Source: Thalassovita sp.
GTDB taxonomy: Bacteria; Pseudomonadota; Alphaproteobacteria; Rhodobacterales; Rhodobacteraceae
Direction of reading: 5' to 3'
NCBI GenBank assembly: GCA_017792425.1
Contig: CP051233.1
Location: 1,336,402-1,400,401 of the forward strand
DNA length: 64,000 nucleotides
Shown: positions 26,162-34,299 of the stretch, piece by piece
Layout: each line of letters starts with the position of its first letter
Position numbering within the stretch: position 1 is the stretch's first letter
Notes under the pieces: generated by a model
Seen by the model: the letters and a program-made list of their open reading frames with translations, nothing else
Database searches by the model: none
Told to the model about the DNA's origin: nothing
Made by a program: the position numbers and the translations under genes

Positions 26162-26233
26162 TAGCAGGGCAGCAAGGGACGGGGCGCAGGCAAAGCGGCG
26201 CGCGTCGAAGGTGATATGGCCCTGAATGTTCAT
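26144..26233 (-). CDS. leuL: leu operon leader peptide
   Basis: A 29-codon frame from ATG at 26233 ends LAALLLLSRL-stop. Six of the last eleven codons are leucine, with four in a row (CTG CTA CTG CTA). The stop codon sits in the first arm of a ten-base hairpin upstream of leuA. This is the classical design of an attenuation leader peptide. No Shine-Dalgarno is seen, but a TATAAA box ends eight bases before the ATG, so the transcript may begin at or next to the start codon (leaderless translation). The symbol is given by function, not by homology. Confidence 0.78.
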   Translation of the reverse strand: MNIQGHITFDARRFACAPSLAALLLLSRL

Positions 26234-26241
26234 GACGCGAG

Positions 26242-26247
26242 TTTATA
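26242..26247 (-). promoter_or_regulatory. candidate -10 box of the leu leader
   Basis: TATAAA on the minus strand, eight bases before the leader peptide ATG. A start of transcription seven bases downstream would fall at about 26233-26235, on the start codon. The -35 region (CTTTTC near 26265-26270) is weak. Confidence 0.45.
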
Positions 26248-26402
26248 CCTGCGGGTTTAGAAAAGAAAAGACCGAATGTGCGATGATTTTTCCCAAAACA
26301 CATTTAAGAAATGATATATGATTAAAGTAAGGATGCGCGTGAACAATTCAGTGAAGACTGCGCCGCGCCAGCGGTGGCGATTGAGGGAGGAAGATCGCGG
26401 AC

Positions 26403-27674
26403 ATGGCTGATATTGTCGTATTGGGGGCTGGGCTGGGTGGCACTATCCAAGCCTATGAATTAAAGGAAAAGCTGTCGCGCAATGACAAGCTGACCGTCAT
26501 ATCCAACAAACCGTATTTCCAATTCACACCGTCCAATCCCTGGGCCGGTGTGGGTTGGCGCAAAAAGGATGAAATCACCATCGAGTTGGAACCGGTGATG
26601 CGTCGCCGGGGAATCGAGTTCATCTGCGACGGCGCGGCGAAGCTGGACCCTGATGCGCAGGTGGTCACTTTGGCCAGCGGCCAAGAAGTTCGTTATGACT
26701 ATCTGATTATCGCCACGGGTCCAGATCTGGCGTTCGATGAAATCGAGGGTTTCGGACCGGAGAAATACACCAATTCCGTCTGCCACATCGAACATGCAGA
26801 GGTGTCTGGCAACAAATGGGACGCATTCTGCGCCAATCCAGGCCCGATCGTGGTGGGTGCGGTGCAGGGGGCCAGTTGCTTTGGTCCGGCCTATGAATAC
26901 GCGATGACCATCGACACTGACCTGCGCCGCCGCAAGATTCGCGACAAGGTGCCGATGACCTTCGTCACCTCTGAACCCTATGTCGGGCATCTTGGCCTGG
27001 GGGGGGTCGGCGATACCAAGGGGATGCTGGAAAGCATCATGCGGGATCGTGACATCAAGTGGATCACCAATGCCAAGGTGAACAAGTTCGAGGAGGGCGC
27101 GGTTCACGTCACCGAACTGAACGAGGACGGGGCAGAGAAGAAGCAACACGAAGTGCCGTTCAAATATGCGATGATGCTGCCAGCGTTCCGCGGTATTCCG
27201 GCCCTGATGGGAATCGAAGGGCTGGTGAACCCGCGCGGATTTGTGATCACCGACCAGCATCAGCGGAATCCGAAATACCCCAACATCTTCGCCATCGGGG
27301 TTTGCATCGCCATCGCTCCGCCGGTGGCGACACCGGTGCCGACAGGCGTGCCCAAGACCGGATTCATGATCGAAAGCATGGTGACCGCGACCGCGCACAA
27401 CCTGCCCTTGATCATGGCGGGCAAAGAGCCGACGCATATTCCCACCTGGAACGCGCTGTGCCTTGCCGATTTCGGAGATCGCGGGGCAGCGTTTCTGGCC
27501 ATGCCGCAAAACCCGCCGCGCAACGTGAACTGGACCTCGCAGGGCAAGTGGGTGCACTGGGCAAAGCTGGCGTTCGAGTGGTACTTTCTACGTAAGATCC
27601 GTCAGGGCGTATCCGAGCCCTACTACGAGCGGATGGTGATGAAAATGATGAAGATCACCAAGATCAAGGCCTGA
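26403..27674 (+). CDS. sqr: sulfide:quinone oxidoreductase
   Basis: 423 residues. The FAD fold starts VVLGAGLGGTIQAYEL. C127 (SVCHIEHAE), C159 (GASCFGPAYE) and C353 (LCLADFGDRG) match in position the three catalytic cysteines known from Rhodobacter capsulatus SQR. HLGLGGVGDTKGML and the amphipathic C-terminal helix region are also family features. It oxidises sulfide at the membrane and reduces ubiquinone, making polysulfide or sulfur. No sox, fcc or persulfide dioxygenase gene is near, so it may serve detoxification or energy from trace sulfide. It is divergent from the leu leader. Confidence 0.9.
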   Translation: MADIVVLGAGLGGTIQAYELKEKLSRNDKLTVISNKPYFQFTPSNPWAGVGWRKKDEITIELEPVMRRRGIEFICDGAAKLDPDAQVVTLASGQEVRYDYLIIATGPDLAFDEIEGFGPEKYTNSVCHIEHAEVSGNKWDAFCANPGPIVVGAVQGASCFGPAYEYAMTIDTDLRRRKIRDKVPMTFVTSEPYVGHLGLGGVGDTKGMLESIMRDRDIKWITNAKVNKFEEGAVHVTELNEDGAEKKQHEVPFKYAMMLPAFRGIPALMGIEGLVNPRGFVITDQHQRNPKYPNIFAIGVCIAIAPPVATPVPTGVPKTGFMIESMVTATAHNLPLIMAGKEPTHIPTWNALCLADFGDRGAAFLAMPQNPPRNVNWTSQGKWVHWAKLAFEWYFLRKIRQGVSEPYYERMVMKMMKITKIKA

Positions 27675-27697
27675 GCTATTGATTGCCAAATGTTGGG

Positions 27698-27721
27698 GGG
27701 CGCAGTTGAATGGCTGCGCCC
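27698..27721 (+). other. hairpin downstream of sqr
   Basis: GGGCGCAG/CTGCGCCC with loop TTGAATGG lies 23 bases after the sqr stop. The following bases (TCTATCTATTGGGG) lack a proper T-run, so it may stabilise the 3' end or terminate weakly. Confidence 0.45.
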
Positions 27722-27767
27722 TCTATCTATTGGGGATTTTGTTCGTCAAGATACATGTTTTGATTGC

Positions 27768-27785
27768 CCTTCCCCCGGGGGAAGG
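27768..27785. other. 18-base perfect palindrome
   Basis: CCTTCCCCCGGGGGAAGG, with no spacer, lies 41 bases upstream of the small membrane-protein gene at 27826. It could form a cruciform or bind a dimeric regulator. No T-run follows. Confidence 0.5.
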
Positions 27786-27825
27786 CGCTATGGGTTCGGG
27801 AAGAGCCAGGGGCAGGAGAATTCGG

Positions 27826-28023
27826 ATGAAACCAGTTCGTTTGGAGAAGATAGCCTTGGTAGGAACAGTGATTGGCGGCGGAAAAGAGTTCGTCATTCGC
27901 GCGGCTTTTGACCCATATGCATTCATCGATCTGGCGGGGACGATGGGGCGTGTGACCAGTAGTGCGGTGGTATTTGCGATCGTGTATGTGCTGTTAGGAA
28001 GTGTCTGGAATTTCTTCGCATGA
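27826..28023 (+). CDS. small membrane protein, unknown
   Basis: 65 residues from ATG at 27826, with GCAGGAG eight bases upstream. The product starts MKPVRLEKIALVGTVIGGG and ends with one membrane helix (SSAVVFAIVYVLLGSVWNFF). The base composition is lower in GC than its neighbours, and third positions are less biased, which may mean recent acquisition or a fast-changing gene. A longer frame starts at 27679 but has no ribosome site. I do not recognise it. Confidence 0.5.
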   Translation: MKPVRLEKIALVGTVIGGGKEFVIRAAFDPYAFIDLAGTMGRVTSSAVVFAIVYVLLGSVWNFFA

Positions 28024-28106
28024 CTGGTCTCAGGGAAACCTTCGGGCGGAGCTTGATTTTCGTGTAAGGGGTATCTTACTTACGCCCTTGTTTCTTTAGC
28101 GGTGGA

Positions 28107-29504
28107 TCACTCTTTCACCAGCGCGCCGTTTTCCCAGTTGCCGGTTTCTTCCTGGCCGCTGGCATAACGCATGGTGCCGCTACCCTGACGCTTGCCGTCC
28201 TTGAACATGCCTTCGTAAACGTCCCCGTTCGCGTAGGTGGCCTTGCCTTGGCCGTTGATCTCGCCGCCTTGCCATTCGCCTTCGTACTTGAACCCGTCCA
28301 CGGCGGAAATGATGCCCAAGCCTTGGCGCTGGCCGTCCACGAACTGACCTTCGTAGATCATGCCGTTGGGATAGGTCGCCTTGCCCTGGCCATGCCGCTT
28401 GCCTTCGGCCCATTCGCCTTCGTAGCGATAACCGTCGGGGTAAGTCATGATCCCGATGCCGTGGTTCTTGGCGTTGACAAAACCGCCTTCGTACACCGCG
28501 CCGGTCCGATATGTGGCTTTGCCCTGCCCCTCGATCACACCGGTGCGCCATTCGCCTTCGTAGGTGGCGCCGTCGGGGTAAGTGATCTTACCAACGCCGT
28601 CTTCCGCCCCGGCGCGGAACTGGCCTTCGTAGACTGAACCGTCGGGATAGGTGACCTTGCCCTGTCCCTCGATCTGGCCTGCAACCCAACTGCCTTCGTA
28701 GCGATAACCGTCCGCACCGGTGAACACACCTTGGCCTTGCCGCTGGTCATCCGCAAATTCACCGTCGTAGGTGTCGCCATTGGCATAGGTGACTTTACCC
28801 AGTCCGGCGCGGCGGCCGTTGACAAGCGCACCTTCGTAGACGTCGCCGTTGCTTTGGGTCAGCTTGCCCTGACCGTGGATCTGCCCGTTTGCCCATAGGC
28901 CGGTATAGACCATCCCGTCTGGCATGGTCAGGGTGCCCTGTCCTTCACGGGTGCCGCGTTTGATTTCGCCTTCGTAAACCGCGCCGTCGGGATAGGTGAT
29001 CGTGCCCATTCCTTCCTTTACGCCGTTGGTCCAGTCTCCGTCATAGACGTAGCCACTGGGGGTGCGCATCACACCGCGGCCATGGTGCATGGCGTTCTTG
29101 AAGGCGCCCTCGTACCGGGTGCCATTGGCATAGACGGCGACGCCCTGACCGGTGATCTTGCCCTCGACCCAGGTGCCTTCATAGGTGGACCCGTCCGTGA
29201 AAACGATCTTGCCGATGCCTTCGGGTTTACCCTTGGCGAATTCGCCTTCGTAGACGGATCCGTTGGGAAAGCGCGCAACACCTTTGCCGCGAATCTCTCC
29301 GTCCACCCAGTCGCCGGTGTATTCATAGCCATTGGGTAACCGATAAGTCCCGGTACCGTGCTGCAATCCGTCCTTGAACGAGCCTTCGTAAACGCCCCCG
29401 TCATCGTATTGCTTGGTCTGGACATCTCCGTCCTGTGCGGTGGCGGGAAGGGCCAGGAAAAGTCCGGCCACGGCTGCGGCGATGAATTTACGCGGTTTTG
29501 CCAT
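28107..29504 (-). CDS. exported MORN-repeat protein, 18.5 repeats
   Basis: 465 residues with signal peptide MAKPRKFIAAAVAGLFLALPATAQ. From Tyr39 to the end there are 18 full MORN units and a partial one, each exactly 23 residues (YEGEFAKGKPEGIGKIVFTDG and similar) with no insertions. Nearly every unit has YxGxW or YxGxF, and W and F units alternate apart from one slip at units 9-10. MORN repeats form elongated beta-hairpin rods; in eukaryotes they bind lipids, in bacteria the role is mostly unknown. Export suggests a periplasmic or surface rod. The start at 29504 gives a clean signal peptide; the frame upstream is not coding. Confidence 0.88.
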   Translation of the reverse strand: MAKPRKFIAAAVAGLFLALPATAQDGDVQTKQYDDGGVYEGSFKDGLQHGTGTYRLPNGYEYTGDWVDGEIRGKGVARFPNGSVYEGEFAKGKPEGIGKIVFTDGSTYEGTWVEGKITGQGVAVYANGTRYEGAFKNAMHHGRGVMRTPSGYVYDGDWTNGVKEGMGTITYPDGAVYEGEIKRGTREGQGTLTMPDGMVYTGLWANGQIHGQGKLTQSNGDVYEGALVNGRRAGLGKVTYANGDTYDGEFADDQRQGQGVFTGADGYRYEGSWVAGQIEGQGKVTYPDGSVYEGQFRAGAEDGVGKITYPDGATYEGEWRTGVIEGQGKATYRTGAVYEGGFVNAKNHGIGIMTYPDGYRYEGEWAEGKRHGQGKATYPNGMIYEGQFVDGQRQGLGIISAVDGFKYEGEWQGGEINGQGKATYANGDVYEGMFKDGKRQGSGTMRYASGQEETGNWENGALVKE

Positions 29505-29658
29505 GTCTGCCCCTGTCAACGGTCTGGCGGCTGTCTGATCAACTTGCCCGAAATCTAGTGGACCACCCCGCCAGTGACAACGCCTTTTGCCCAAATGGCT
29601 TTCCCTCGGCGGATAGTCTGCTAAATCGGGGGGGACGATGCGAACCGGGGGCCTTGGG

Positions 29659-31317
29659 ATGTCCGACAAATTCCGCCTGACACTAGCGCAACTGAACCCG
29701 ACGGTGGGGGATCTGTCCGGGAACGCCGGCAAGGCGCTGGACGCCTGGCACGAAGGCCGCAAGGCAGGGGCGGATATGGTGGCCCTGCCAGAGATGTTCA
29801 TTACCGGGTACAATACGCAGGATTTGGTGATGAAGCCCGTGTTTCATCAGATGGCCATCGCCGCTGTTGAAAAACTGGCTGCGGACTGCGCGGACGGCCC
29901 TGCGTTGGGAATCGGCGGACCCGTGGTTGAGGACGGTAAGCTGTTCAACGGATACTACATCCTGAAGGGCGGGCGGATCGTCAGCCGGGTGCTGAAGCAT
30001 CACCTGCCCAATGAAACCGTCTTTGACGAGGTACGGGTGTTCGACAGCGGCCCCTTGGGCGGCCCTTACGCCGTGGGTGGCGTGCGTATCGGCACCCCTG
30101 TATGTGAAGATGCCTGGCATGAAGACGTGGCCGAAACCTTGGCCGAAACCGGGGCAGAGTTCCTGCTGGTGCCCAATGGCAGCCCCTATTTCCGTGGCAA
30201 GATGGATATTCGCCTGAACATGATGGTGGCGCGGGTTGTCGAAACCGGCCTGCCGCTGATCTACCTGAACATGGTGGGCGGGCAGGATGACCAAGTGTTC
30301 GACGGCGGAAGTTTCGTTCTGAACCCGCATGGGGACTTGGCGGTGCAGTTGCCGGTTTTCGATCAGGCGATCACGCATGTGGACATGGCTCGTACGCCCG
30401 ATGGTTGGCGGGTAGAGGAGGGCGCCAAGGCCCATCATCCCGACGATATGGAGCAAGACTATCGCTGCATGGTCGAAGCCCTGCGCGACTATTGCGGTAA
30501 GACGGGCTTTGATAAGGTCTTGCTTGGCCTGTCGGGGGGAATCGACTCTGCGCTGGTGGCGACGATCGCTGTGGACGCCCTGGGCGCCGAAAACGTTCGT
30601 TGCGTGATGCTGCCGTCCGAATACACCTCTCAAGGGTCGCTGGATGATGCAAAGGACATCGCGATACGCCTAGGCTGCCGCTACGACTTTGTCCCCATCG
30701 CTGAGGGGCGCAAGGCGATTACCAACACGCTGGCCCCGCTGTTCGAGGGAACGCAACCGGATATTACCGAGGAAAACATCCAATCCCGCCTGCGCGGTCT
30801 GTTGCTGATGGCGCTGTCCAACAAGTTCGGGGAAATGCTGCTGACCACCGGCAACAAGTCAGAGGTGGCGGTAGGCTATGCCACGATCTATGGCGATATG
30901 GCTGGTGGCTATAACCCGATCAAGGATTTGTACAAGACCCGCGTTTTCGCGATCTGCCGTTGGCGGAATGCAAATCGGCGGGACTGGATGAACGGACCCG
31001 CAGGCGAAGTCATCCCCGTTTCCATCATCGAAAAGCCGCCTTCGGCGGAACTGCGCCCAGATCAGAAGGATGAGGACAGCCTGCCCCCCTACGAGGTGCT
31101 GGATGCGATCCTGACCTTGCTGGTCGACGGCGAAGCGAGCATCGCCGATTGTGTCGCCGCAGGATATGACCGGGCCACGGTCAAACGGGTCGAACACCTG
31201 CTGTACATCAGTGAATACAAGCGCTTCCAATCCGCCCCGGGGACACGTCTGAGCCCGCGGTCCTTCTGGCTGGATCGACGCTATCCCATCGTGAACCGCT
31301 GGCGCGATCCCTCTTAG
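29659..31317 (+). CDS. nadE: glutamine-dependent NAD+ synthetase
   Basis: 552 residues with two domains. Residues ~1-250 form a nitrilase-type amidase with Glu in LPEMFITGY (~44), Lys in LKHHLPNE (~114) and Cys in GTPVCEDAW (~149), which releases ammonia from glutamine. The synthetase domain has the PP-loop GLSGGIDSALVATIA (~295) and TTGNKSEVAVGYATIYGDMAGG. It converts deamido-NAD to NAD. The start MSDKFRLTLAQ at 29659 matches homologues; an in-frame ATG at 29638 would add seven residues. A DUF1801 gene follows after 12 bases. Confidence 0.96.
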   Translation: MSDKFRLTLAQLNPTVGDLSGNAGKALDAWHEGRKAGADMVALPEMFITGYNTQDLVMKPVFHQMAIAAVEKLAADCADGPALGIGGPVVEDGKLFNGYYILKGGRIVSRVLKHHLPNETVFDEVRVFDSGPLGGPYAVGGVRIGTPVCEDAWHEDVAETLAETGAEFLLVPNGSPYFRGKMDIRLNMMVARVVETGLPLIYLNMVGGQDDQVFDGGSFVLNPHGDLAVQLPVFDQAITHVDMARTPDGWRVEEGAKAHHPDDMEQDYRCMVEALRDYCGKTGFDKVLLGLSGGIDSALVATIAVDALGAENVRCVMLPSEYTSQGSLDDAKDIAIRLGCRYDFVPIAEGRKAITNTLAPLFEGTQPDITEENIQSRLRGLLLMALSNKFGEMLLTTGNKSEVAVGYATIYGDMAGGYNPIKDLYKTRVFAICRWRNANRRDWMNGPAGEVIPVSIIEKPPSAELRPDQKDEDSLPPYEVLDAILTLLVDGEASIADCVAAGYDRATVKRVEHLLYISEYKRFQSAPGTRLSPRSFWLDRRYPIVNRWRDPS

Positions 31318-31329
31318 GAGCGGCCCGGG

Positions 31330-31758
31330 ATGAGCGGAAACAAAACCGTCCCGACAGACGCCAGTGTGCAGGATACGCTGAACAGCCTCGGCAATCCTAC
31401 CCGAAGAACGGACGCGTTGCGCCTGCTCAGCCTGTTCCGGGATGTGACGGGGTATCCGCCCGTCATGTGGGGCAGGTCGATTGTCGGGTTTGGCCGGTAT
31501 CACTATGTCTACGAAAGCGGTCGCGAAGGCGATTTCCTGGCGACCGGATTTTCCCCGCGCAAGGCGAACCTGTCCATTTATATCATGCCAGGATACCAAG
31601 ACTATTCTGCGATCTTGTCACGTCTGGGGAAACACAAGCTGGGTAAGTCCTGCCTGTACATCAACAAGCTGGAGGATATCGACCTGGACGTTCTGGCAGA
31701 ACTGATCAGCGCCGGTTTGAAAGATCTGAATGCGAAATGGCCGGTTCAGCCGGTCTGA
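31330..31758 (+). CDS. DUF1801 domain protein
   Basis: 142 residues with the YdhG/DUF1801 fold pattern: a helical start, PPVMWGRSIVGFGRYHYVYESGREGDF, then FSPRKANLSIYIMPGY and KHKLGKSCLYINKLEDIDLDVL. The family binds unknown ligands and has no settled role. TTAGGAG overlaps the nadE stop region just upstream, so it is likely translated with nadE. The stop codon directly abuts the stop of the convergent protease gene. Confidence 0.88.
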   Translation: MSGNKTVPTDASVQDTLNSLGNPTRRTDALRLLSLFRDVTGYPPVMWGRSIVGFGRYHYVYESGREGDFLATGFSPRKANLSIYIMPGYQDYSAILSRLGKHKLGKSCLYINKLEDIDLDVLAELISAGLKDLNAKWPVQPV

Positions 31759-32151
31759 TTATTCCCACCAGCGGTCTACGCTGGCGATGTCATCGTCGCT
31801 CCAGCCGAAATGGTGCGCGAATTCGTGGACAGTCACATGCGCGACCAGTTCCTTGAGCGTGACGTTTCCACGTTCGCGCAGTTCGTCCAGGATCGGTTCC
31901 GCGAACAGCCATACTACATCCGGGCCATAGGGTTGGTCGAAAACGGATTTTTCAGTCAGCGGGATGCCTTCGTAAAGTCCGGTCAGTTCCAGTGGATTCT
32001 CAATGCCCAGATCATCCAGCATGCCCTGATCCGGCCAGTCCGCGACGTACAAGGCAACCCGTTGCGCAGCGGCGCGAAAGGCGGGTGGAAACCCTGCGAC
32101 AGTTTGGCGTGCATAGGTTTCGATACGGTCGTGATCTGAAGACTGGTTCAT
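31759..32151 (-). CDS. zincin-like metallopeptidase family protein (PF06262 type)
   Basis: 130 residues from MNQSSDHDRIETYARQTV. The C-terminal ELVAHVTVHEFAHHFGWSDDDI has the HExxH zinc motif with a nearby Asp. The middle (ENPLELTGLYEGIPLTEKSV...PDVVWLFAEPILDE) is characteristic of the small PF06262 zincin family seen in alphaproteobacteria and actinobacteria. Proteolysis has not been generally shown. GGAAGG lies four bases before the ATG at 32151. Confidence 0.85.
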   Translation of the reverse strand: MNQSSDHDRIETYARQTVAGFPPAFRAAAQRVALYVADWPDQGMLDDLGIENPLELTGLYEGIPLTEKSVFDQPYGPDVVWLFAEPILDELRERGNVTLKELVAHVTVHEFAHHFGWSDDDIASVDRWWE

Positions 32152-32268
32152 GCCTTCCGATATGATAAGAGCCGCGCCAATTGCAATCTGCCGCATGCAG
32201 AATTGAGGGCGATTCGGGCCTTGCAGAAAGGTCCGGCGTCAATGGGGCTGCGGCACGGGACTCTGAAC

Positions 32269-32820
32269 ATGTTGACGGTGCACTCTATCCCCACTGCATT
32301 CTCTGTAGAGGAATGCGAACTGATCCGGGCTGTTGTGGAACAGCAGCCCGCGAACGATGCGCGGCTGGTCGGCCAGAACCGTGACCATGACATTCGTCGG
32401 GCGGAGCTTGTCTGGCTGGATGACGTACCCGGGATGGACTGGGTGATGGACCGCATCATTGACTTGGTGCGAACCGCCAATCGTGAGGTGTACGATTTCG
32501 ACCTGCGTGAATTTGCTGAAAGCCCGCAGGTGGCCCGCTACAGCGCAGAGCGTCAGGGGCACTTTGGATGGCATTCTGACATAGGCGAGGGCCAGCTGGC
32601 CGCGAAACGAAAGCTGACGATGGTCGTGCAACTGACGCCGCCCGCAGAATACGAAGGCGGTGTGCTGGAAGTTATGCCCAGCCACCATGTGGTCACGGGC
32701 GATCCCGCCCAAGGGTGCGCCACGTTGTTCCCGTCGGTTCTGTTGCACAGGGTTACACCGGTCACTCAGGGGGTGCGGCATTCCCTATCCATCTGGGCGC
32801 ACGGGCCCGCATTTCGGTGA
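32269..32820 (+). CDS. 2-oxoglutarate/Fe(II)-dependent oxygenase
   Basis: 183 residues from MLTVHSIPTAFSVEECELI. Iron ligands are visible as GHFGWHSDIGEG (HxD) and LLHRVTPVTQGVRHSLSIW (distal His and the Arg that binds 2-oxoglutarate). GGVLEVMPS and the double-stranded beta-helix pattern resemble prolyl-4-hydroxylase-like PiuC/PKHD proteins. The substrate is unknown. The ribosome site is weak for 32269; ATG at 32242, with AAAGG upstream, would add nine residues and is a possible alternative. Confidence 0.82.
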   Translation: MLTVHSIPTAFSVEECELIRAVVEQQPANDARLVGQNRDHDIRRAELVWLDDVPGMDWVMDRIIDLVRTANREVYDFDLREFAESPQVARYSAERQGHFGWHSDIGEGQLAAKRKLTMVVQLTPPAEYEGGVLEVMPSHHVVTGDPAQGCATLFPSVLLHRVTPVTQGVRHSLSIWAHGPAFR

Positions 32821-32839
32821 CGTGTGGCTGCGCGGTCTG

Positions 32840-33004
32840 TCAGGTGCGATGCCGGTCCAGCCGGTTGATCAGCATGTTTAGCGCGACCCCGGCGATCAGT
32901 ACCCCCGGCAGGCCGGAATAGGCCCATACCACCACCAGTACCCACAGCAGGTTCACAAGGCCCATCACAAGGGCGGCAGTCGTGTAATCAGGTGCTTCGC
33001 GCAT
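32840..33004 (-). CDS. small two-helix membrane protein
   Basis: 54 residues from MREAPDYTTAALVMGLV. Two hydrophobic helices (ALVMGLVNLLWVLVVVWAYS and GVLIAGVALNMLI) end in a basic tail NRLDRHRT. Inner-membrane location is clear; function is not known. It is convergent with the oxygenase gene, 19 bases apart, and lies 71 bases downstream of the hisC-type gene on the same strand. Confidence 0.7.
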   Translation of the reverse strand: MREAPDYTTAALVMGLVNLLWVLVVVWAYSGLPGVLIAGVALNMLINRLDRHRT

Positions 33005-33075
33005 GGCCGTTTCCGAAGGTAGACGCCCAAGAATAGCGCGATTTCACCAATTTCTGAATGAAATCCGCGTGAACC

Positions 33076-34182
33076 CTAGGCCCGTGCCGCGGCCAACGCC
33101 TTGGGCAGGGCGGTTTCCAGCAGGTTCAGATCCTCGGGGCGGCCTGCGCTGACGCGGATGCAGCGATCCTGCGGCGCAACAAATGGCATGCGCACGAACA
33201 GGCCAAGCGCCGTCAGTTCCTGCAGGACGCGCCGTGCGAACGCTCCGTCCTGCCCGCAATCAATGGCGACGAAATTTGTGGCCGAGGGTAGGCAGGACAA
33301 CCCGTTCGCCTGCGCAATCCGCCCGATCCGTTGACGAGCGGCGGCGACATTCGCGATGGTCTGCGCCAGATAGTCCGTATCCTGAAGCGCGGCCAGCGCG
33401 CCGATCTGCGCGGCGCGGTTCATCCCGAAATGATTGCGGATCTTGTTGAACGCGGTAATCAAAGGTGCCGCACCGAGTGCATAGCCAACGCGCGCGCCGG
33501 CCATTCCATAAGCTTTTGAAAAAGTGCGCATGCGGATCAGTCGCGGGTCGTTGATGTCCACGGGGGCCGCTGTGCCGGCGGGCGCGAACTCGACATAGGC
33601 TTCGTCCAGCACCAACAAGGTGTCATCGGGCAGGTGTTCCATTGCCGCCACGATATCCGCACCCCTGTGCCAGGTTCCCATCGGGTTGTCCGGGTTGGCA
33701 AGATAGACCAGCTTTGCGTCCACCTCGGCCGCCTTGGTGAACAGGGCGGCGGGATCTTCGTGATCCCCCTTGAACGGCACCTTGTGCAGCACGCCGCCGA
33801 ATCCCGCGACATGGTAGTTGAAGGTGGGGTAGGCGCCCTCTGATGTGACCACGGTGTCGCCCGGGCCGACCAGCAGCCGCACCAGGTAGCACAGCAAACC
33901 GTCGATCCCTTCGCCGACGACGATGTTTTCAGGGCGGATGTCGTGGTGAGCGGCCAGCGCATGGCGCAGGTCATGCGATTCCGGGTCACCGTACATCCAC
34001 TGATCCGCAGCAGCCTCTGCCATTGCCGCGATGGCGCGTGGTGAGGGGCCAAAGACGTTTTCGTTCGCGCCCAGGCGTGCCTTGAATGGCATGCCGTTGG
34101 CGCGTTCCTGCGCTTCGGGGCCGACGAAGGGCACGGTGGCGGGAAGCGAGGCGCAAAGCGGGGTGTAGCGAGGTCCGGTCAT
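33076..34182 (-). CDS. hisC: histidinol-phosphate aminotransferase-type PLP enzyme
   Basis: 368 residues of the class I/II aminotransferase fold. The PLP Lys is in RMRTFSKAYGMAGARVGYALG, with NENVFGPSPRAI at the start, NPDNPMGTW and LDEAYVEFAP. These match HisC-like enzymes, which transaminate histidinol phosphate with glutamate, but related enzymes act on aromatic or other substrates and no his gene is adjacent. The start at 34182 (MTGPRYTPL) is chosen over 34218, which only adds a non-homologous stretch. Confidence 0.85.
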   Translation of the reverse strand: MTGPRYTPLCASLPATVPFVGPEAQERANGMPFKARLGANENVFGPSPRAIAAMAEAAADQWMYGDPESHDLRHALAAHHDIRPENIVVGEGIDGLLCYLVRLLVGPGDTVVTSEGAYPTFNYHVAGFGGVLHKVPFKGDHEDPAALFTKAAEVDAKLVYLANPDNPMGTWHRGADIVAAMEHLPDDTLLVLDEAYVEFAPAGTAAPVDINDPRLIRMRTFSKAYGMAGARVGYALGAAPLITAFNKIRNHFGMNRAAQIGALAALQDTDYLAQTIANVAAARQRIGRIAQANGLSCLPSATNFVAIDCGQDGAFARRVLQELTALGLFVRMPFVAPQDRCIRVSAGRPEDLNLLETALPKALAAARA

Positions 34183-34299
34183 GGCTGCCAGATAACCGCA
34201 AGCGCGTAATGCGGGCAAGACCGATCAACTGCCCCAACGTCCTGGTGGATTTCAGACGTGTTTGCCCGATACTGCGGCCAGATTGAAGGAGGAACCCCA

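Noticed and set aside
24198..26225. Open frame of 675 codons antisense to leuA
   Set aside because: Shadow of a high-GC gene; leuA on the opposite strand has all family motifs.
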